From positions 139,650 to 203,649 of the forward strand of contig CAWCWA010000024.1 of assembly GCA_963799085.1 (NCBI GenBank): DNA of 64,000 bases, read 5' to 3'. This stretch comes from AP-15 sp963799085 (GTDB lineage: Bacteria > Pseudomonadota > Alphaproteobacteria > ATCC43930 > CGMCC-115725). Below, piece by piece: positions 1-8,738 of the stretch. The translations under genes were made by a program, and so were the position numbers. Every line of letters starts with the position of its first letter. The first letter of the stretch is position 1. The notes beneath the pieces are model-generated. The model searched no databases and had not been told where the DNA came from. It saw only the letters and a list, made by a program, of their open reading frames with translations.

Positions 1-133
1 GGGTGAACGGGGCGTGCGTGACACCCGGTTCGACTATCTTTTGATACACGGCGCGGACCAAGTGATCGATGGTCGCCTTTTCGCGCACGTGTGATCTGTC
101 AATACGCCGTCGAGACGAGTTTACTTTGGTCAT
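1..133 (-). CDS. Partial hypothetical protein, N-terminus only
   Basis: An open frame on the minus strand begins with ATG at 133 and stays open to the left edge, giving about 44 residues starting MTKVNSSRRRIDRSHVRE. A strong ribosome binding site (GGGAGGAAAG) lies just upstream of the ATG, which is the main reason for calling a gene. The visible part is basic and polar, with no signal peptide or membrane segment, and I do not recognise the family. It is transcribed away from the LLM gene at 338, so the roughly 200 bases between them should carry both promoters. Confidence 0.55.
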   Translation of the reverse strand, partial: MTKVNSSRRRIDRSHVREKATIDHLVRAVYQKIVEPGVTHAPFT

Positions 134-337
134 CGCCTTTCCTCCCGAACGACAGTCAAGATCGCCTTCGACCCGGTCGATCTCGCGCGGCGCATCAATT
201 CGCGATATCGCAAAAAAAAGCAACCCTAATCGTTCGGCACTTTACTTTTTTGCCGGCAAATGATGCCAAGCGGCGGGCTATCGCCTAAAGTGTAGGCGAT
301 ATCGGTTGCCACGACCCGAACACCCAGAGGAGCAGAC

Positions 338-1423
338 ATGCAACACGGTCTTTTTACGATGCCCTCGCATCCGCCCGAGCGCGGCCTCTACGACGGTCAT
401 CGCTGGGACCTGCAGAATTTGCGCTGGGCCGACGAGTTCGGGTTCAGCGAGGCGTGGATCGGCGAGCATCATACCGCACCCTGGGAGCCGCACCCCTCGC
501 CCGATCTGCTGATCGCCCAGGCACTGATGGAGACAAGCCGGATCCGCCTCGCGCCAGGCGGGTTCCTGTTGCCATACCATCACCCGGCCGAATTGGCCAA
601 CCGGGTGGCGATGCTCGACCACATGGCCCAGGGCCGGCTCAATTTCGGCATCGCGGCCAGCGGGCTGCCGAGCGACTGGGCGATGTTCAACGTCGACGGC
701 AATTCCGGCGTCAACCGCGACATGACGCGCGAGGCCCTCGACATCATCCTGCGGCTGTGGACCGAGGAGGAACCGTTCGATTACCCAGGCAAGTTCTGGC
801 ACGTGACCAGGACGGGCGACATGTACGAGACCCTGCGGCCGCATATTCGGCCGTTCCAGAAGCCGCACCCGCCGATCGGCGTGGCCGGGTTCAGCAAGGG
901 CTCGGAAACGTTGAAAGTGGCGGGCGAGCGCGGTTTTCTGCCGCTGAGCCTCAACCTCAACGCCGGCTATGTCGCGAGCCACTGGGAGGCGGTCGAGGAG
1001 GGCGCGCGGCGCACCGGGAGGCGAGCCAATCGGGGGGATTGGCGGCTCGTGCGCGAGATTTTCGTCGCCGACACCGACGCCGAGGCCTGGCGCCTTTCGG
1101 TCGACGCCCAGATGGGCCGGATGATGCGGGAATACTTCCTCAAGCTCTTGAAGAGCGTGGGCTTCATCGATTTCTTGAAGCACGATCCCGAAGTCGCCGA
1201 TTCCGACGTGACGCCAGCCTATTGCGCGCGCCACAACTGGCTGATCGGCTCACCCGCGACGGTCGCCGAGAAGCTCGAGGCAATGTACCATCAGGTCGGC
1301 GGTTTCGGCACGGTGCTGCTGTTCAGCTTCGACTACAGCGAAACCCCGGAGGCATGGCGCAACTCGATGCGGCTTCTGGCCGAGGAGGTGATGCCCAAGG
1401 TGGCCCATCTGCGGGCCGGCTGA
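338..1423 (+). CDS. LLM class flavin-dependent oxidoreductase (luciferase-like)
   Basis: This 361-residue protein looks like a bacterial-luciferase-fold monooxygenase using reduced FMN or F420. It starts MQHGLFTMPSHPPERG and shows family features: an early EAWIGEHH segment, a GGFLLPYHHP segment near residues 68-80, and a LNFGIAASGLPSDW segment where the cofactor-contacting strand is expected. The length is normal for the family. A GGAG-type ribosome binding site lies upstream (CAGAGGAGCAG). The gene stands alone between a divergent gene and a 370-base gap, so the substrate cannot be read from context. Family assignment is firm; specificity is unknown. Confidence 0.85.
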   Translation: MQHGLFTMPSHPPERGLYDGHRWDLQNLRWADEFGFSEAWIGEHHTAPWEPHPSPDLLIAQALMETSRIRLAPGGFLLPYHHPAELANRVAMLDHMAQGRLNFGIAASGLPSDWAMFNVDGNSGVNRDMTREALDIILRLWTEEEPFDYPGKFWHVTRTGDMYETLRPHIRPFQKPHPPIGVAGFSKGSETLKVAGERGFLPLSLNLNAGYVASHWEAVEEGARRTGRRANRGDWRLVREIFVADTDAEAWRLSVDAQMGRMMREYFLKLLKSVGFIDFLKHDPEVADSDVTPAYCARHNWLIGSPATVAEKLEAMYHQVGGFGTVLLFSFDYSETPEAWRNSMRLLAEEVMPKVAHLRAG

Positions 1424-1794
1424 AACGCCAGCCGATGCGGTCTTGAAATAGTGGCCGGGGCATCGATCTTGAGGATGGGTCCGATCCGGATCGCGGCCCC
1501 GGCCACGCAATCGCAATGATCCGATGACAAGACAGAATCACGTGTTGAGCGTGCCGCTGTTGCTTGCGCGGGAGCCGCCGATGAGGCAAGCTGCCGCACC
1601 CTGAAGGCGGCGGACGTAGAGAGAAGAATGGCAGACCGCGCGAAAGGGCAGATGACGCTGCGGCCAACCATCGGTATAAGTCGCCGCCGCGCCCAAAGAC
1701 CCGGTTAACAAGACAACTCTGATGCGCCTGCGCGAGCGACAGCGGCGGGAACAACAACGGACCGGGCGCCGCCCCGATCGCCAGGAGGAGCCTA
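1424..1794. other. Non-coding gap with an inverted repeat
   Basis: This gap of about 370 bases holds no gene that I can support. Near its left end is an 11-base perfect inverted repeat listed separately. The right end carries a strong ribosome binding site (AGGAGGAG) for the GTG start at 1795, so the promoter of the oxidoreductase operon probably lies in this stretch, although no clear -35/-10 pair can be named. Confidence 0.5.
1451..1506. repeat. Inverted repeat, possible terminator or protein site
   Basis: GTGGCCGGGGC at 1451-1461 is matched by its exact reverse complement at 1496-1506, with 34 bases between the arms. It sits 28 bases after the stop of the LLM gene. There is no T tract after it, so an intrinsic terminator is not well supported; a structured RNA end or a protein binding site is equally possible. 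Confidence 0.45.
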
Positions 1795-3582
1795 GTGCAG
1801 CCGACCGATATCAGCGATCCCAATTACTTTCATAAGGTCGTCGATTGCCAATGGGCCTGCCCGGCGCATACCCCGGTGCCCGAATACATCCGGCTGATCG
1901 CCGATCGCCGCTATGGCGACGCGTGGGCGATCAATTGGGAATCGAACGTCTTCCCCGGCATCCTCGGGCGCACCTGTGACCGCCCGTGCGAGCCTGCCTG
2001 CCGTCGCGGCCGGGTGGAAAAGGAGCCGGTCGCAATCTGCCGCCTGAAGCGTGTCGCCGCCGACCACAAGGGTGACATTTCCGGCTACCTGCCGGCGATC
2101 CCGAGCGAGAAGAACGGCAAGCGGGTGGCGCTCGTTGGCGCCGGACCGGCCTCGCTGACTGTCGCCCGCGACCTGATGCCGCTCGGCTATCACTGCGTGA
2201 TCTTCGACGGCGACATCAAGGGCGGCGGCATGATGCGGTCTCAGATCCCCCGCTTCCGTCTTCCCGAATCGGTGACCGACGAGGAGGTCGATCTGATCCT
2301 CGGCATGGGGGTCGAGACCCGCTTCGGCGAACCGGTGCGGAGCCTCAAGGCGCTACTGGCCGAGGGATGGGACGCCGTCTTTGTCGGCTGTGGCGCGCCG
2401 CGCGGCCGCGATCTCGACATTCCCGGCCGGCGCGAGGCCGCGGCCAACATCCATGTCGGCATCGACTGGCTGTCGAGCGTCTCCTTCGGCCATGTCACGA
2501 AGATCGGGCGCCGCGTCATCGTGCTGGGCGGCGGCAACACGGCGATGGATTGCTGCCGTTCGTCGCGGCGGCTTGGCGGCGAGGAGGTCACCGTCGTCGT
2601 GCGCAGCGGGTTCGAGGAGATGAAGGCCTCGGCTTGGGAGAAAGAGGACGCGATGCATGAAGGCATCCCGATCCTCAATTGGCTGGTGCCGAAAGCCTTC
2701 ATCCACCAGGGCGGCCGGCTCAGAGGGATGCTGTTCGAGAAGGTCAAGGCCGAATTCGACGCGCGCGGCCGTCGCAATCTCGTCCCGACGGGCGAGCCCG
2801 ATACCCATATCCCTTGCGACGACGCGCTGATCGCGGTCGGCCAGGAAAACGCATTCCCCTGGATCGAACGCGACATCGGCATCGAATTCGACCGCTGGGA
2901 CATGCCCAAGGTTGACCTGACCACGATGCAATCGACCCTGCCCAACGTGTTCTTTGGCGGCGACGCGGCGTTCGGGCCGAAGAACATCATCTGGGCCGTG
3001 GCGCACGGCCACGACGCGGCGATCTCGATCGATAAATTGTGCCACGGCGGGGATGTCGCCGAGCGGCCGGCGCCGGGCGTGACCTTGGTCAGCCAGAAGA
3101 TGGGCATCCACGAGTGGAGCTACGACAACGACATCTCGAACGATCTGCGTTACCGGGTGCCGTTGCGCGATACCGCGGTGGCACTCGCCGACATCCGCGT
3201 CGAGGTCGAGCTTGGCTATGACGAGAAGCTCGCCTTTCTCGAAGCCGAGCGCTGCCTGAATTGCGACGTACAGACCGTCTTTACCGGCCAGCTGTGCATC
3301 GAATGCGACGCCTGCGTCGACATCTGCCCGATGGATTGCATCACCTTCACCGACAACGGCAGCGAAGAGGAGCTGCGCGGCCGCCTGATGGCGCCGGCCC
3401 TCAACCTCGATCAGGACCTCTATATCGGCGACCGGCTGAAGACCGGGCGCATCATGGTCAAGGACGAGGATGTCTGCCTGCATTGCGGGTTGTGCGCCGA
3501 GCGCTGCCCGACCGGGGCGTGGGATATGAGCAAATTCCTGATCGACGTGACCCAGGCCGGTCCTGCATGCCGCAGCCGATAA
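1795..3582 (+). CDS. GltD-like FAD/NAD(P) oxidoreductase with two C-terminal 4Fe-4S clusters
   Basis: This 595-residue protein has the layout of the glutamate synthase small-subunit family fused to a ferredoxin. The N-terminal part has a cysteine motif (CDRPCEPACRRG, about residues 62-73) of the Fer4_20 type. An FAD-binding GAGPASL follows near residue 117, then an NAD(P)-binding GGGNTAMD near residue 244. The C-terminus has two 4Fe-4S motifs, CIECDACVDICP near residue 502 and CLHCGLCAERCP near residue 560. The GTG start is chosen because AGGAGGAG lies a few bases upstream. It is the first gene of an operon with the 2-oxoacid:ferredoxin oxidoreductase subunits, so it probably passes electrons between that enzyme and NAD(P)H. 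The role is inferred from context. Confidence 0.85.
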   Translation: MQPTDISDPNYFHKVVDCQWACPAHTPVPEYIRLIADRRYGDAWAINWESNVFPGILGRTCDRPCEPACRRGRVEKEPVAICRLKRVAADHKGDISGYLPAIPSEKNGKRVALVGAGPASLTVARDLMPLGYHCVIFDGDIKGGGMMRSQIPRFRLPESVTDEEVDLILGMGVETRFGEPVRSLKALLAEGWDAVFVGCGAPRGRDLDIPGRREAAANIHVGIDWLSSVSFGHVTKIGRRVIVLGGGNTAMDCCRSSRRLGGEEVTVVVRSGFEEMKASAWEKEDAMHEGIPILNWLVPKAFIHQGGRLRGMLFEKVKAEFDARGRRNLVPTGEPDTHIPCDDALIAVGQENAFPWIERDIGIEFDRWDMPKVDLTTMQSTLPNVFFGGDAAFGPKNIIWAVAHGHDAAISIDKLCHGGDVAERPAPGVTLVSQKMGIHEWSYDNDISNDLRYRVPLRDTAVALADIRVEVELGYDEKLAFLEAERCLNCDVQTVFTGQLCIECDACVDICPMDCITFTDNGSEEELRGRLMAPALNLDQDLYIGDRLKTGRIMVKDEDVCLHCGLCAERCPTGAWDMSKFLIDVTQAGPACRSR

Positions 3583-3620
3583 GCGAAGGGATTGATCGCG
3601 GAGTGGCCGGGCCCGACGCT

Positions 3621-3684
3621 CTGTCATCCCGGCGAAGGCCGGGACCCATTCCCGCCATGGACACCGGACTTCGCCGGTGCGACG
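3621..3684. repeat. REP-like dispersed palindromic repeat
   Basis: The run TCATCCCGGCGAAGGCCGGG is the characteristic arm of a REP-like intergenic element common in proteobacterial genomes, and the matching half (ACTTCGCCGGTGCGACG) follows after a short spacer. It sits in the short gap between the flavoprotein and the alpha subunit, inside what otherwise looks like one operon. Translations of this element often appear as false proteins, and an apparent frame through it was discarded. Confidence 0.7.
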
Positions 3685-3715
3685 TCCTCCGTGGCGAGCC
3701 CCAAGAGGAATGAAC

Positions 3716-5569
3716 GTGGCCGGATCGAGCCGAAAAAGCCTGATGAGCGTCAACGACTTCGTCGTCAAATTCGCCAACGTCAATGGGTCGGGCTCGGCCA
3801 GCGCCAATGCGCTGTTCGCCAAGTCGATCCTGCGCATGGGCATCCCGGCGAGCTCGCGCAACATCTTCCCCTCGAACATCCAGGGCCTGCCGACCTGGTA
3901 CGAGGTGCGGATCAGCGAGAGCGGCCATCTCGGCCGGCGCGGTGGCGTCGACATGATGGTCGCGATGAACCCGGAGACCTGGGACGAGGATTTGGCCGAG
4001 ATCGATCCCGGCGGCTACCTCTTCTACGATTCGACCAAGCCGCTGCCGCCGTCCAAGTTCCGCGACGACATCACCGTCATTGGCGTGCCGCTCACTGAAA
4101 TCTGCAATCGCGAATACAGCGACATGCGGCAGCGGCAGCTGTTCAAGAACATCATCTATCTGGGCGCGCTCTCGGCCTTGCTCGACATCGACCCGGCGGT
4201 CATCGAGAAGCTGATCGGCGAGCAGTTCCGCGGCCGCGACGCGCTGATCAAGCCCAATCTGCACGCGCTGCATCTTGGTCGCGACTGGGCATTGGCCGAG
4301 CACGAATGCCCGATCGGACTGCGGCTGCGGCGCTCCGACAAGGTCGGCGACCGCATCTTTATCAACGGCAACGATGCCGCGGCGCTCGGCTGCGTCTATG
4401 GCGGCGCGACGGTCGCGGCGTGGTACCCGATCACCCCCTCCTCCTCGCTCGCTGAGGCCTTTGCCAGCCATTGCCGCCGCTACCGCACCGACCCCGAGAC
4501 CAAAAAGAAGCGCTATGCGATCCTGCAAGCCGAGGACGAGCTCGCCTCGATCGGCATGGTCGTCGGCGCCGCCTGGAACGGCGCCCGCGCCTTTACCGCG
4601 ACCGCCGGCCCGGGTATCTCGCTGATGCAGGAATTCATCGGGCTGGCCTATTTCGCCGAGATCCCGGCGGTCATTTTCGATGTCCAGCGCGGCAGCCCGT
4701 CGACCGGCATGCCGACCCGCACCCAGCAGGCCGACATCCTCAGCTGCGCCCACGCCTCGCACGGCGACACCAAGCATGTGCTGCTGTTCCCCGAGGACCC
4801 GCGCGAGAGTTTCACTTTTGCCGCCGAAGCGTTCGACCTCGCCGACCGGCTGCAGACCCCGATCTTCGTCATGCTCGACCTCGACATCGGCATGAACGAC
4901 TGGCTGTGCCAGCCGCTCGCCTGGGACGAGAGCCGCCGATACGACCGCGGCAAGGTGATGACCGCCGAGGAGCTCGAAGCCGGGGTCGATTTCGGCCGCT
5001 ATCTTGATGTCGACGGCGATGGCATTCCCTACCGCACCCTTCCCGGCACCCATCCGACGCGCGGTGCTTTTTTCACTCGCGGCACCAGTAAGGACCGCTA
5101 TGCCCGCTACTCCGAGGAAGGCCCGGACTACGTCGACAACATGCAGCGCCTCTTACACAAGTTCGAGACCGCCAAGCGGCTGGTGCCCCGCCCGATCGAG
5201 CGCACGGCCAGCCAACCCACTCGGTTCGGCGCGATTTATTTCGGATCGACCGCGCCGGCGATGACCGAAGCGCTGGAAGCGCTGGAGGCGCGCGGCATCC
5301 ATCTCGACACGTTGCGGGTGCGCGCTCTCCCATTCCACGACGACGTGCTCGATTTCGTCGCCGACCATGAGCGCGTCTTCATCGTCGAGCAGAACCGCGA
5401 CGCCCAATTGCGCACCCTGCTGATGAACGAGGGAGAGATCGATCCGGCCAAGCTCGTGCCGATCCTGCATTATGACGGGACGCCGATCACTGCACGGTTC
5501 ATCGTCAAGGCGGTCGGCGACATGCTCGCCGTCGTCACCCTCGCCCCCTTGCGCAAGGCGCTGCCGTGA
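3716..5569 (+). CDS. 2-oxoacid:acceptor oxidoreductase, fused gamma-alpha subunit
   Basis: This is the gamma and alpha parts of a 2-oxoacid:ferredoxin oxidoreductase in one chain of about 617 residues. The N-terminal gamma domain has the glycine-rich start NGSGSASANALFAKSILRMG. The alpha domain begins near residue 225 and carries YPITPSSS near residue 237, the conserved substrate-end motif. The family decarboxylates a 2-oxoacid to an acyl-CoA with reduction of ferredoxin. I prefer the GTG at 3716, which has AAGAGGAA five bases upstream; an ATG at 3743 before SVNDFVVKFANVNG is the alternative. The last four bases overlap the next small gene. Which 2-oxoacid is used cannot be read from the sequence. 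Confidence 0.88.
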   Translation: MAGSSRKSLMSVNDFVVKFANVNGSGSASANALFAKSILRMGIPASSRNIFPSNIQGLPTWYEVRISESGHLGRRGGVDMMVAMNPETWDEDLAEIDPGGYLFYDSTKPLPPSKFRDDITVIGVPLTEICNREYSDMRQRQLFKNIIYLGALSALLDIDPAVIEKLIGEQFRGRDALIKPNLHALHLGRDWALAEHECPIGLRLRRSDKVGDRIFINGNDAAALGCVYGGATVAAWYPITPSSSLAEAFASHCRRYRTDPETKKKRYAILQAEDELASIGMVVGAAWNGARAFTATAGPGISLMQEFIGLAYFAEIPAVIFDVQRGSPSTGMPTRTQQADILSCAHASHGDTKHVLLFPEDPRESFTFAAEAFDLADRLQTPIFVMLDLDIGMNDWLCQPLAWDESRRYDRGKVMTAEELEAGVDFGRYLDVDGDGIPYRTLPGTHPTRGAFFTRGTSKDRYARYSEEGPDYVDNMQRLLHKFETAKRLVPRPIERTASQPTRFGAIYFGSTAPAMTEALEALEARGIHLDTLRVRALPFHDDVLDFVADHERVFIVEQNRDAQLRTLLMNEGEIDPAKLVPILHYDGTPITARFIVKAVGDMLAVVTLAPLRKALP

Positions 5570-5778
5570 TTATCACGCAAAATGTGGGAGACCGCCAATT
5601 GGCGAGTTGCCCACATTGCCACGGCGACGGAATGTGCAAGCACGCGCTTCGTGTATCCGCCTCCCGTGATGTCCAAGTATTTCGGTGCAGCTTTTGTGGA
5701 GACGGCGTAGCCTTTGAAACAAAGGCCCTCCCTCCGGTTTGCAAGGTCTGCGGTGGAAAAGGTTATACCGTCCCTTGA
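5566..5778 (+). CDS. Small DnaJ-type zinc-ribbon protein
   Basis: This 70-residue protein starts at a GTG that overlaps the stop of the alpha subunit gene (GTGA), so its translation is probably coupled. It has two CxxCxGxG motifs, CPHCHGDG near residue 15 and CKVCGGKG near residue 61, with further CxxC cysteines (CSFC) between. This is the zinc-binding pattern of the DnaJ central domain, without a J domain. Its base composition is visibly less GC-rich than both neighbours, which hints at separate origin. Its place between the alpha and beta subunit genes suggests a role in assembly or stability of that complex, but this is inference only. Confidence 0.7.
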   Translation: MIITQNVGDRQLASCPHCHGDGMCKHALRVSASRDVQVFRCSFCGDGVAFETKALPPVCKVCGGKGYTVP

Positions 5779-5799
5779 GCATGAGATAGAGCAGCTCTG

Positions 5800-6855
5800 A
5801 TGACCTACATCACGAAGCCCCGCCTGCATCACCCCCGGCTGCCGACCAACGCGCTCGGCTATACGAGGCGCGACTATGAGGGTGCCGTCTCGACGCTCTG
5901 CGCCGGCTGCGGCCATGATTCGATCAGTGCCGCGATCATCCAGGCCTGCTTCGAGCTGAGCCTGCCGCCGCACCGCATCGCCAAGTTGTCTGGCATCGGC
6001 TGCTCGTCGAAGACGCCGACCTATTTCCTCGGCAAGTCGCACGGCTTCAACAGCGTGCATGGGCGGATGCCCTCGGTCCTGACCGGCGCCAATCTCGCCA
6101 ATCGGGAACTGATCTATCTCGGCATTTCCGGCGACGGCAATTCAGCGTCGATCGGGCTCGGCCAGTTCGCGCACTGCATCCGCCGCGCCGTCAACATGGT
6201 CTATATCGTTGAGAACAACGGCGTTTACGGGCTGACCAAGGGGCAATTCTCGGCCACCGCCGACAAGGGATCGAAGGCGCGGCGGGGCGCAGTCAACACG
6301 GATTCGCCGATCGACCTAGTTGCTCTGGCCTTGCAGCTTGGCGCCTCCTTTGTCGGCCGCAGCTTCTCTGGCGACAAGGCGCAACTGGTGCCGCTGATCA
6401 AGGCGGCGATCGAGCACAAGGGGGCCGCCTTCATCGATGTCGTCTCCCCCTGCGTCGCCTTCAACAACAACCCGGAATCAACCAAGAGCTTCGATTACGT
6501 GCGGGCGCATAACGAGGCCGTCAACCGCCTCGACGTGATCCTCGAGCGCGAGGAGATCACGGCCGACTACGCCCCGGGGACGGTCGAAACGGTGCGTCAG
6601 CATGACGGCTCGATCCTGCGGCTCAGAAAGCTCGCCTTGGATTACGACCCGCACGACCGCATCTCGGCTTTGACCTACCTGCAGCAACATCACGCTGCGG
6701 GCGAGGTTGTAACCGGGCTCCTCTTTGTCGAGCCTGACTCCGCCGACATGCACGATTTTCTCGACACGGTCGAGACGCCGCTGAACGCGCTCGGCGAGGC
6801 CGAACTCTGCCCCGGCCCTGAAGCGCTCGCCCGCTTCAACGCCGCCCACCGCTGA
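5800..6855 (+). CDS. 2-oxoacid:acceptor oxidoreductase, beta (TPP) subunit
   Basis: This 351-residue protein is the thiamine-diphosphate subunit that partners the gene at 3716. It has LCAGCGHDS near residue 32, a typical cysteine-containing start of this subunit, then GIGCSSKTP, and the metal/TPP-binding segment SGDGNSASIGLGQF followed by ENNGVYGLTKGQ. The length is normal for the family. It follows the zinc-ribbon gene by 21 bases and closes the operon. Together with the flavoprotein at 1795 it makes a complete set: substrate oxidation, TPP chemistry and electron transfer. Confidence 0.9.
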   Translation: MTYITKPRLHHPRLPTNALGYTRRDYEGAVSTLCAGCGHDSISAAIIQACFELSLPPHRIAKLSGIGCSSKTPTYFLGKSHGFNSVHGRMPSVLTGANLANRELIYLGISGDGNSASIGLGQFAHCIRRAVNMVYIVENNGVYGLTKGQFSATADKGSKARRGAVNTDSPIDLVALALQLGASFVGRSFSGDKAQLVPLIKAAIEHKGAAFIDVVSPCVAFNNNPESTKSFDYVRAHNEAVNRLDVILEREEITADYAPGTVETVRQHDGSILRLRKLALDYDPHDRISALTYLQQHHAAGEVVTGLLFVEPDSADMHDFLDTVETPLNALGEAELCPGPEALARFNAAHR

Positions 6856-7036
6856 AAGAGGCGCTCCGTCCATCGGCCCGCCTGCGCTCTCGAATGCGAC
6901 GACTCCATTCCCGAACCTTTTGGTCGATCTTAAAGGGCTCTGTAAGGCCCGTCAGGTTTTGAACGCACAGACGACTGCTCCGCATGTCGGACCCCGTTGG
7001 ATCGTCTCGATGCGGTCGGATCCATCTGGCGAGGGT

Positions 7037-7061
7037 GCCCGCCGCGGGCGACGCGGCGGGC
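7037..7061 (-). terminator. Hairpin after the first binding-protein gene
   Basis: GCCCGCCGC at 7037-7045 pairs perfectly with GCGGCGGGC at 7053-7061 over a seven-base loop. It lies just after the stop of the minus-strand gene ending at 7068. No T tract follows, so it may slow or trim transcripts rather than act as a full intrinsic terminator. Confidence 0.45.
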
Positions 7062-7067
7062 GCTATG

Positions 7068-8415
7068 TCACGTGCGTGTGTAGCCCTCGATCTCGTCCTC
7101 GGTTTCGGCAATCGCCTGGTCGATCGATTTGCCTTCCTGCGTATAGCGCGCGACGAGCTTGCAGATCGTGCCCTGCGCGTAGAGGTGGCTCGCGATGTTC
7201 TGCGGCGCCGGCGAGCCGACCAGTAGCGATATGACATCACCGCGCGGCGGGTAGTTGTAATTCACCCCCTTCGGCGGGCCTTCCTCCGACCAGGTCTTGA
7301 AGTCCCGCAACTTATCAAAGGGCGGAATATCGTAACCCTTGCTGCCCTCGACGAGTTGCTGCACCGACGACCGTTCCGACAGAAAAGAGATCAGACTCTT
7401 CGCCGCCGACTGGTTCTGCGAAAAATTCCAGATGCCGTAAAACCCCATATTGGTCCCGACAAAGCGGCCCCTGGGTCCTTTCGGCGACGGGAAATGCCAT
7501 AGCTCTTTGCCGATCTTCGGCCGATCGCGGACTGCGACTGCCCAGGCCGAGGGTGGGTTCTGGATCAACGCGCCTTTTCCGGAATCGAGCCATTTGTTGT
7601 TCGCCGAATTATCCCAGGCATAGACGCTCGGCGGCAGGAACTGCGCGATTTTCTTGAACCACTCGAGCGTCTGTTTGGTATGGTCGGAATTGACGGTAAT
7701 GTCCCCTTCGGCATCGACCAGTACGGCGCCATTGGCGGCGAAGACGGAGCTGACCCAGCTGATGCCGTCGATGAAGGTACTCAGCGGCAGGCCGAACGGA
7801 TGGCCCCCCTTCTGACACTTTTCGGCGGCAGTCAGGAACGTGTTCCAGGTCCAATTATCGGCCAACGCCTTGTCGGGCGGCGCGTCCGTCGGATACATCT
7901 TGGTCACATCGAGCCCGACATATTTTTTGAACAGGTCGATGCGGGCGCAACACGGGGCTGCAATGGTTCCACGACCCGACGGCACTGCGTACCAGTGACC
8001 CTTATACAGGCCGCCATGCACCGATCCGTCTAAGGAGTTTGCCGTATTGTTTGACCAGCCCGGTTACGATGTCGTCGACCGGAAGCAGATGATTGGCGTA
8101 GGCGGCAGGATCCCAGCCCGATAGCTGCAGGATATCATGCCCGGAGCCAGCCTGCGCCTCCGCGGCCTTGGTCAAGGTCAGTTTGTCACCTTGCGAGGTG
8201 ATGTAGTCGATCGTGACCTCGACTTTGTTCTTTTCTCCCCATTCTTGACAGAGCTTGGTGGAATAGGCATTAGCGCCGGGCACCCAGTGATCCCACAAAC
8301 CTATATTGAGGGATCCGGCGGCGCGAGCCCCGCGAACGAAGGGCACGGACAGCACCGTCGTCGCCAGCGCCGCGGTTTTCAAGACGCTGCGCCTCGTCAT
8401 GTTTGTTGTTGCCAT
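7068..8415 (-). pseudogene. Tat-exported ABC solute-binding protein (paralog 1), frameshifted
   Basis: This is the first of three tandem paralogs of a family 1 extracellular solute-binding protein. It starts at ATG 8415 after GGGAGGTG and carries a twin-arginine signal (TRRSVLKTAA) and an AxA-type cleavage region (RGARAA). The mature start LNIGLWDHWVPG is shared with the other copies. The frame is broken once near 8030: the first part reads to VKQYGK, and the rest continues in another frame from about SVHGGLYKGHWYAVP to the stop at 7068. A single-base indel restores a protein of about 448 residues. No permease or ATPase genes are adjacent, so the ligand is unknown. Confidence 0.75.
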
Positions 8416-8660
8416 GACACCTCCCGTTGATCGTGTCCGGCCTCCCTGTGCTTTGGTTTCCGCTTTCGCGGATTGCGCCCACGGTATCATACCTATGCGG
8501 AAAGATCATAGGAGTTTTCTGAAAATTTGTGCGCCAGCGGTAGGAATTTCAACGGCCTCGGCGGAAAGTGCCTCGGAGCAACACCCGAAATTGTCACTCC
8601 GGCCGGTTTTTGATCGGCCGGACGCAGGGCTGGCGACGTCGCATCTGTCGCGGCATCGGC

Positions 8661-8697
8661 AAAACAAAAACCCGATCCGTAACGATTGCGGACCGGG
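8661..8697 (-). terminator. Intrinsic terminator after the second binding-protein gene
   Basis: Read on the minus strand, CCCGGTCCG and CGGATCGGG form a nine-base stem with one G-U pair around a nine-base loop, followed at once by TTTTTGTTTT. This is a good rho-independent terminator about 40 bases after the end of the second binding-protein gene. It implies that the paralogs are transcribed separately. Confidence 0.75.
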
Positions 8698-8738
8698 CTC
8701 TGTTTAAGGTGGCGGGGTAACCGCCCCGCAGGCCGAAC

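Noticed and set aside
2353..3954. Long minus-strand frame of 533 codons opposite the oxidoreductase gene
   Set aside because: It is the antisense shadow of the flavoprotein gene, is rich in repeated Arg/Ala/Asp text, has no family motif and no ribosome binding site.
3592..4098. Plus-strand frame starting in the REP-like repeat
   Set aside because: The first part is the typical false translation of this repeat, and the rest runs out of frame through the alpha subunit gene.
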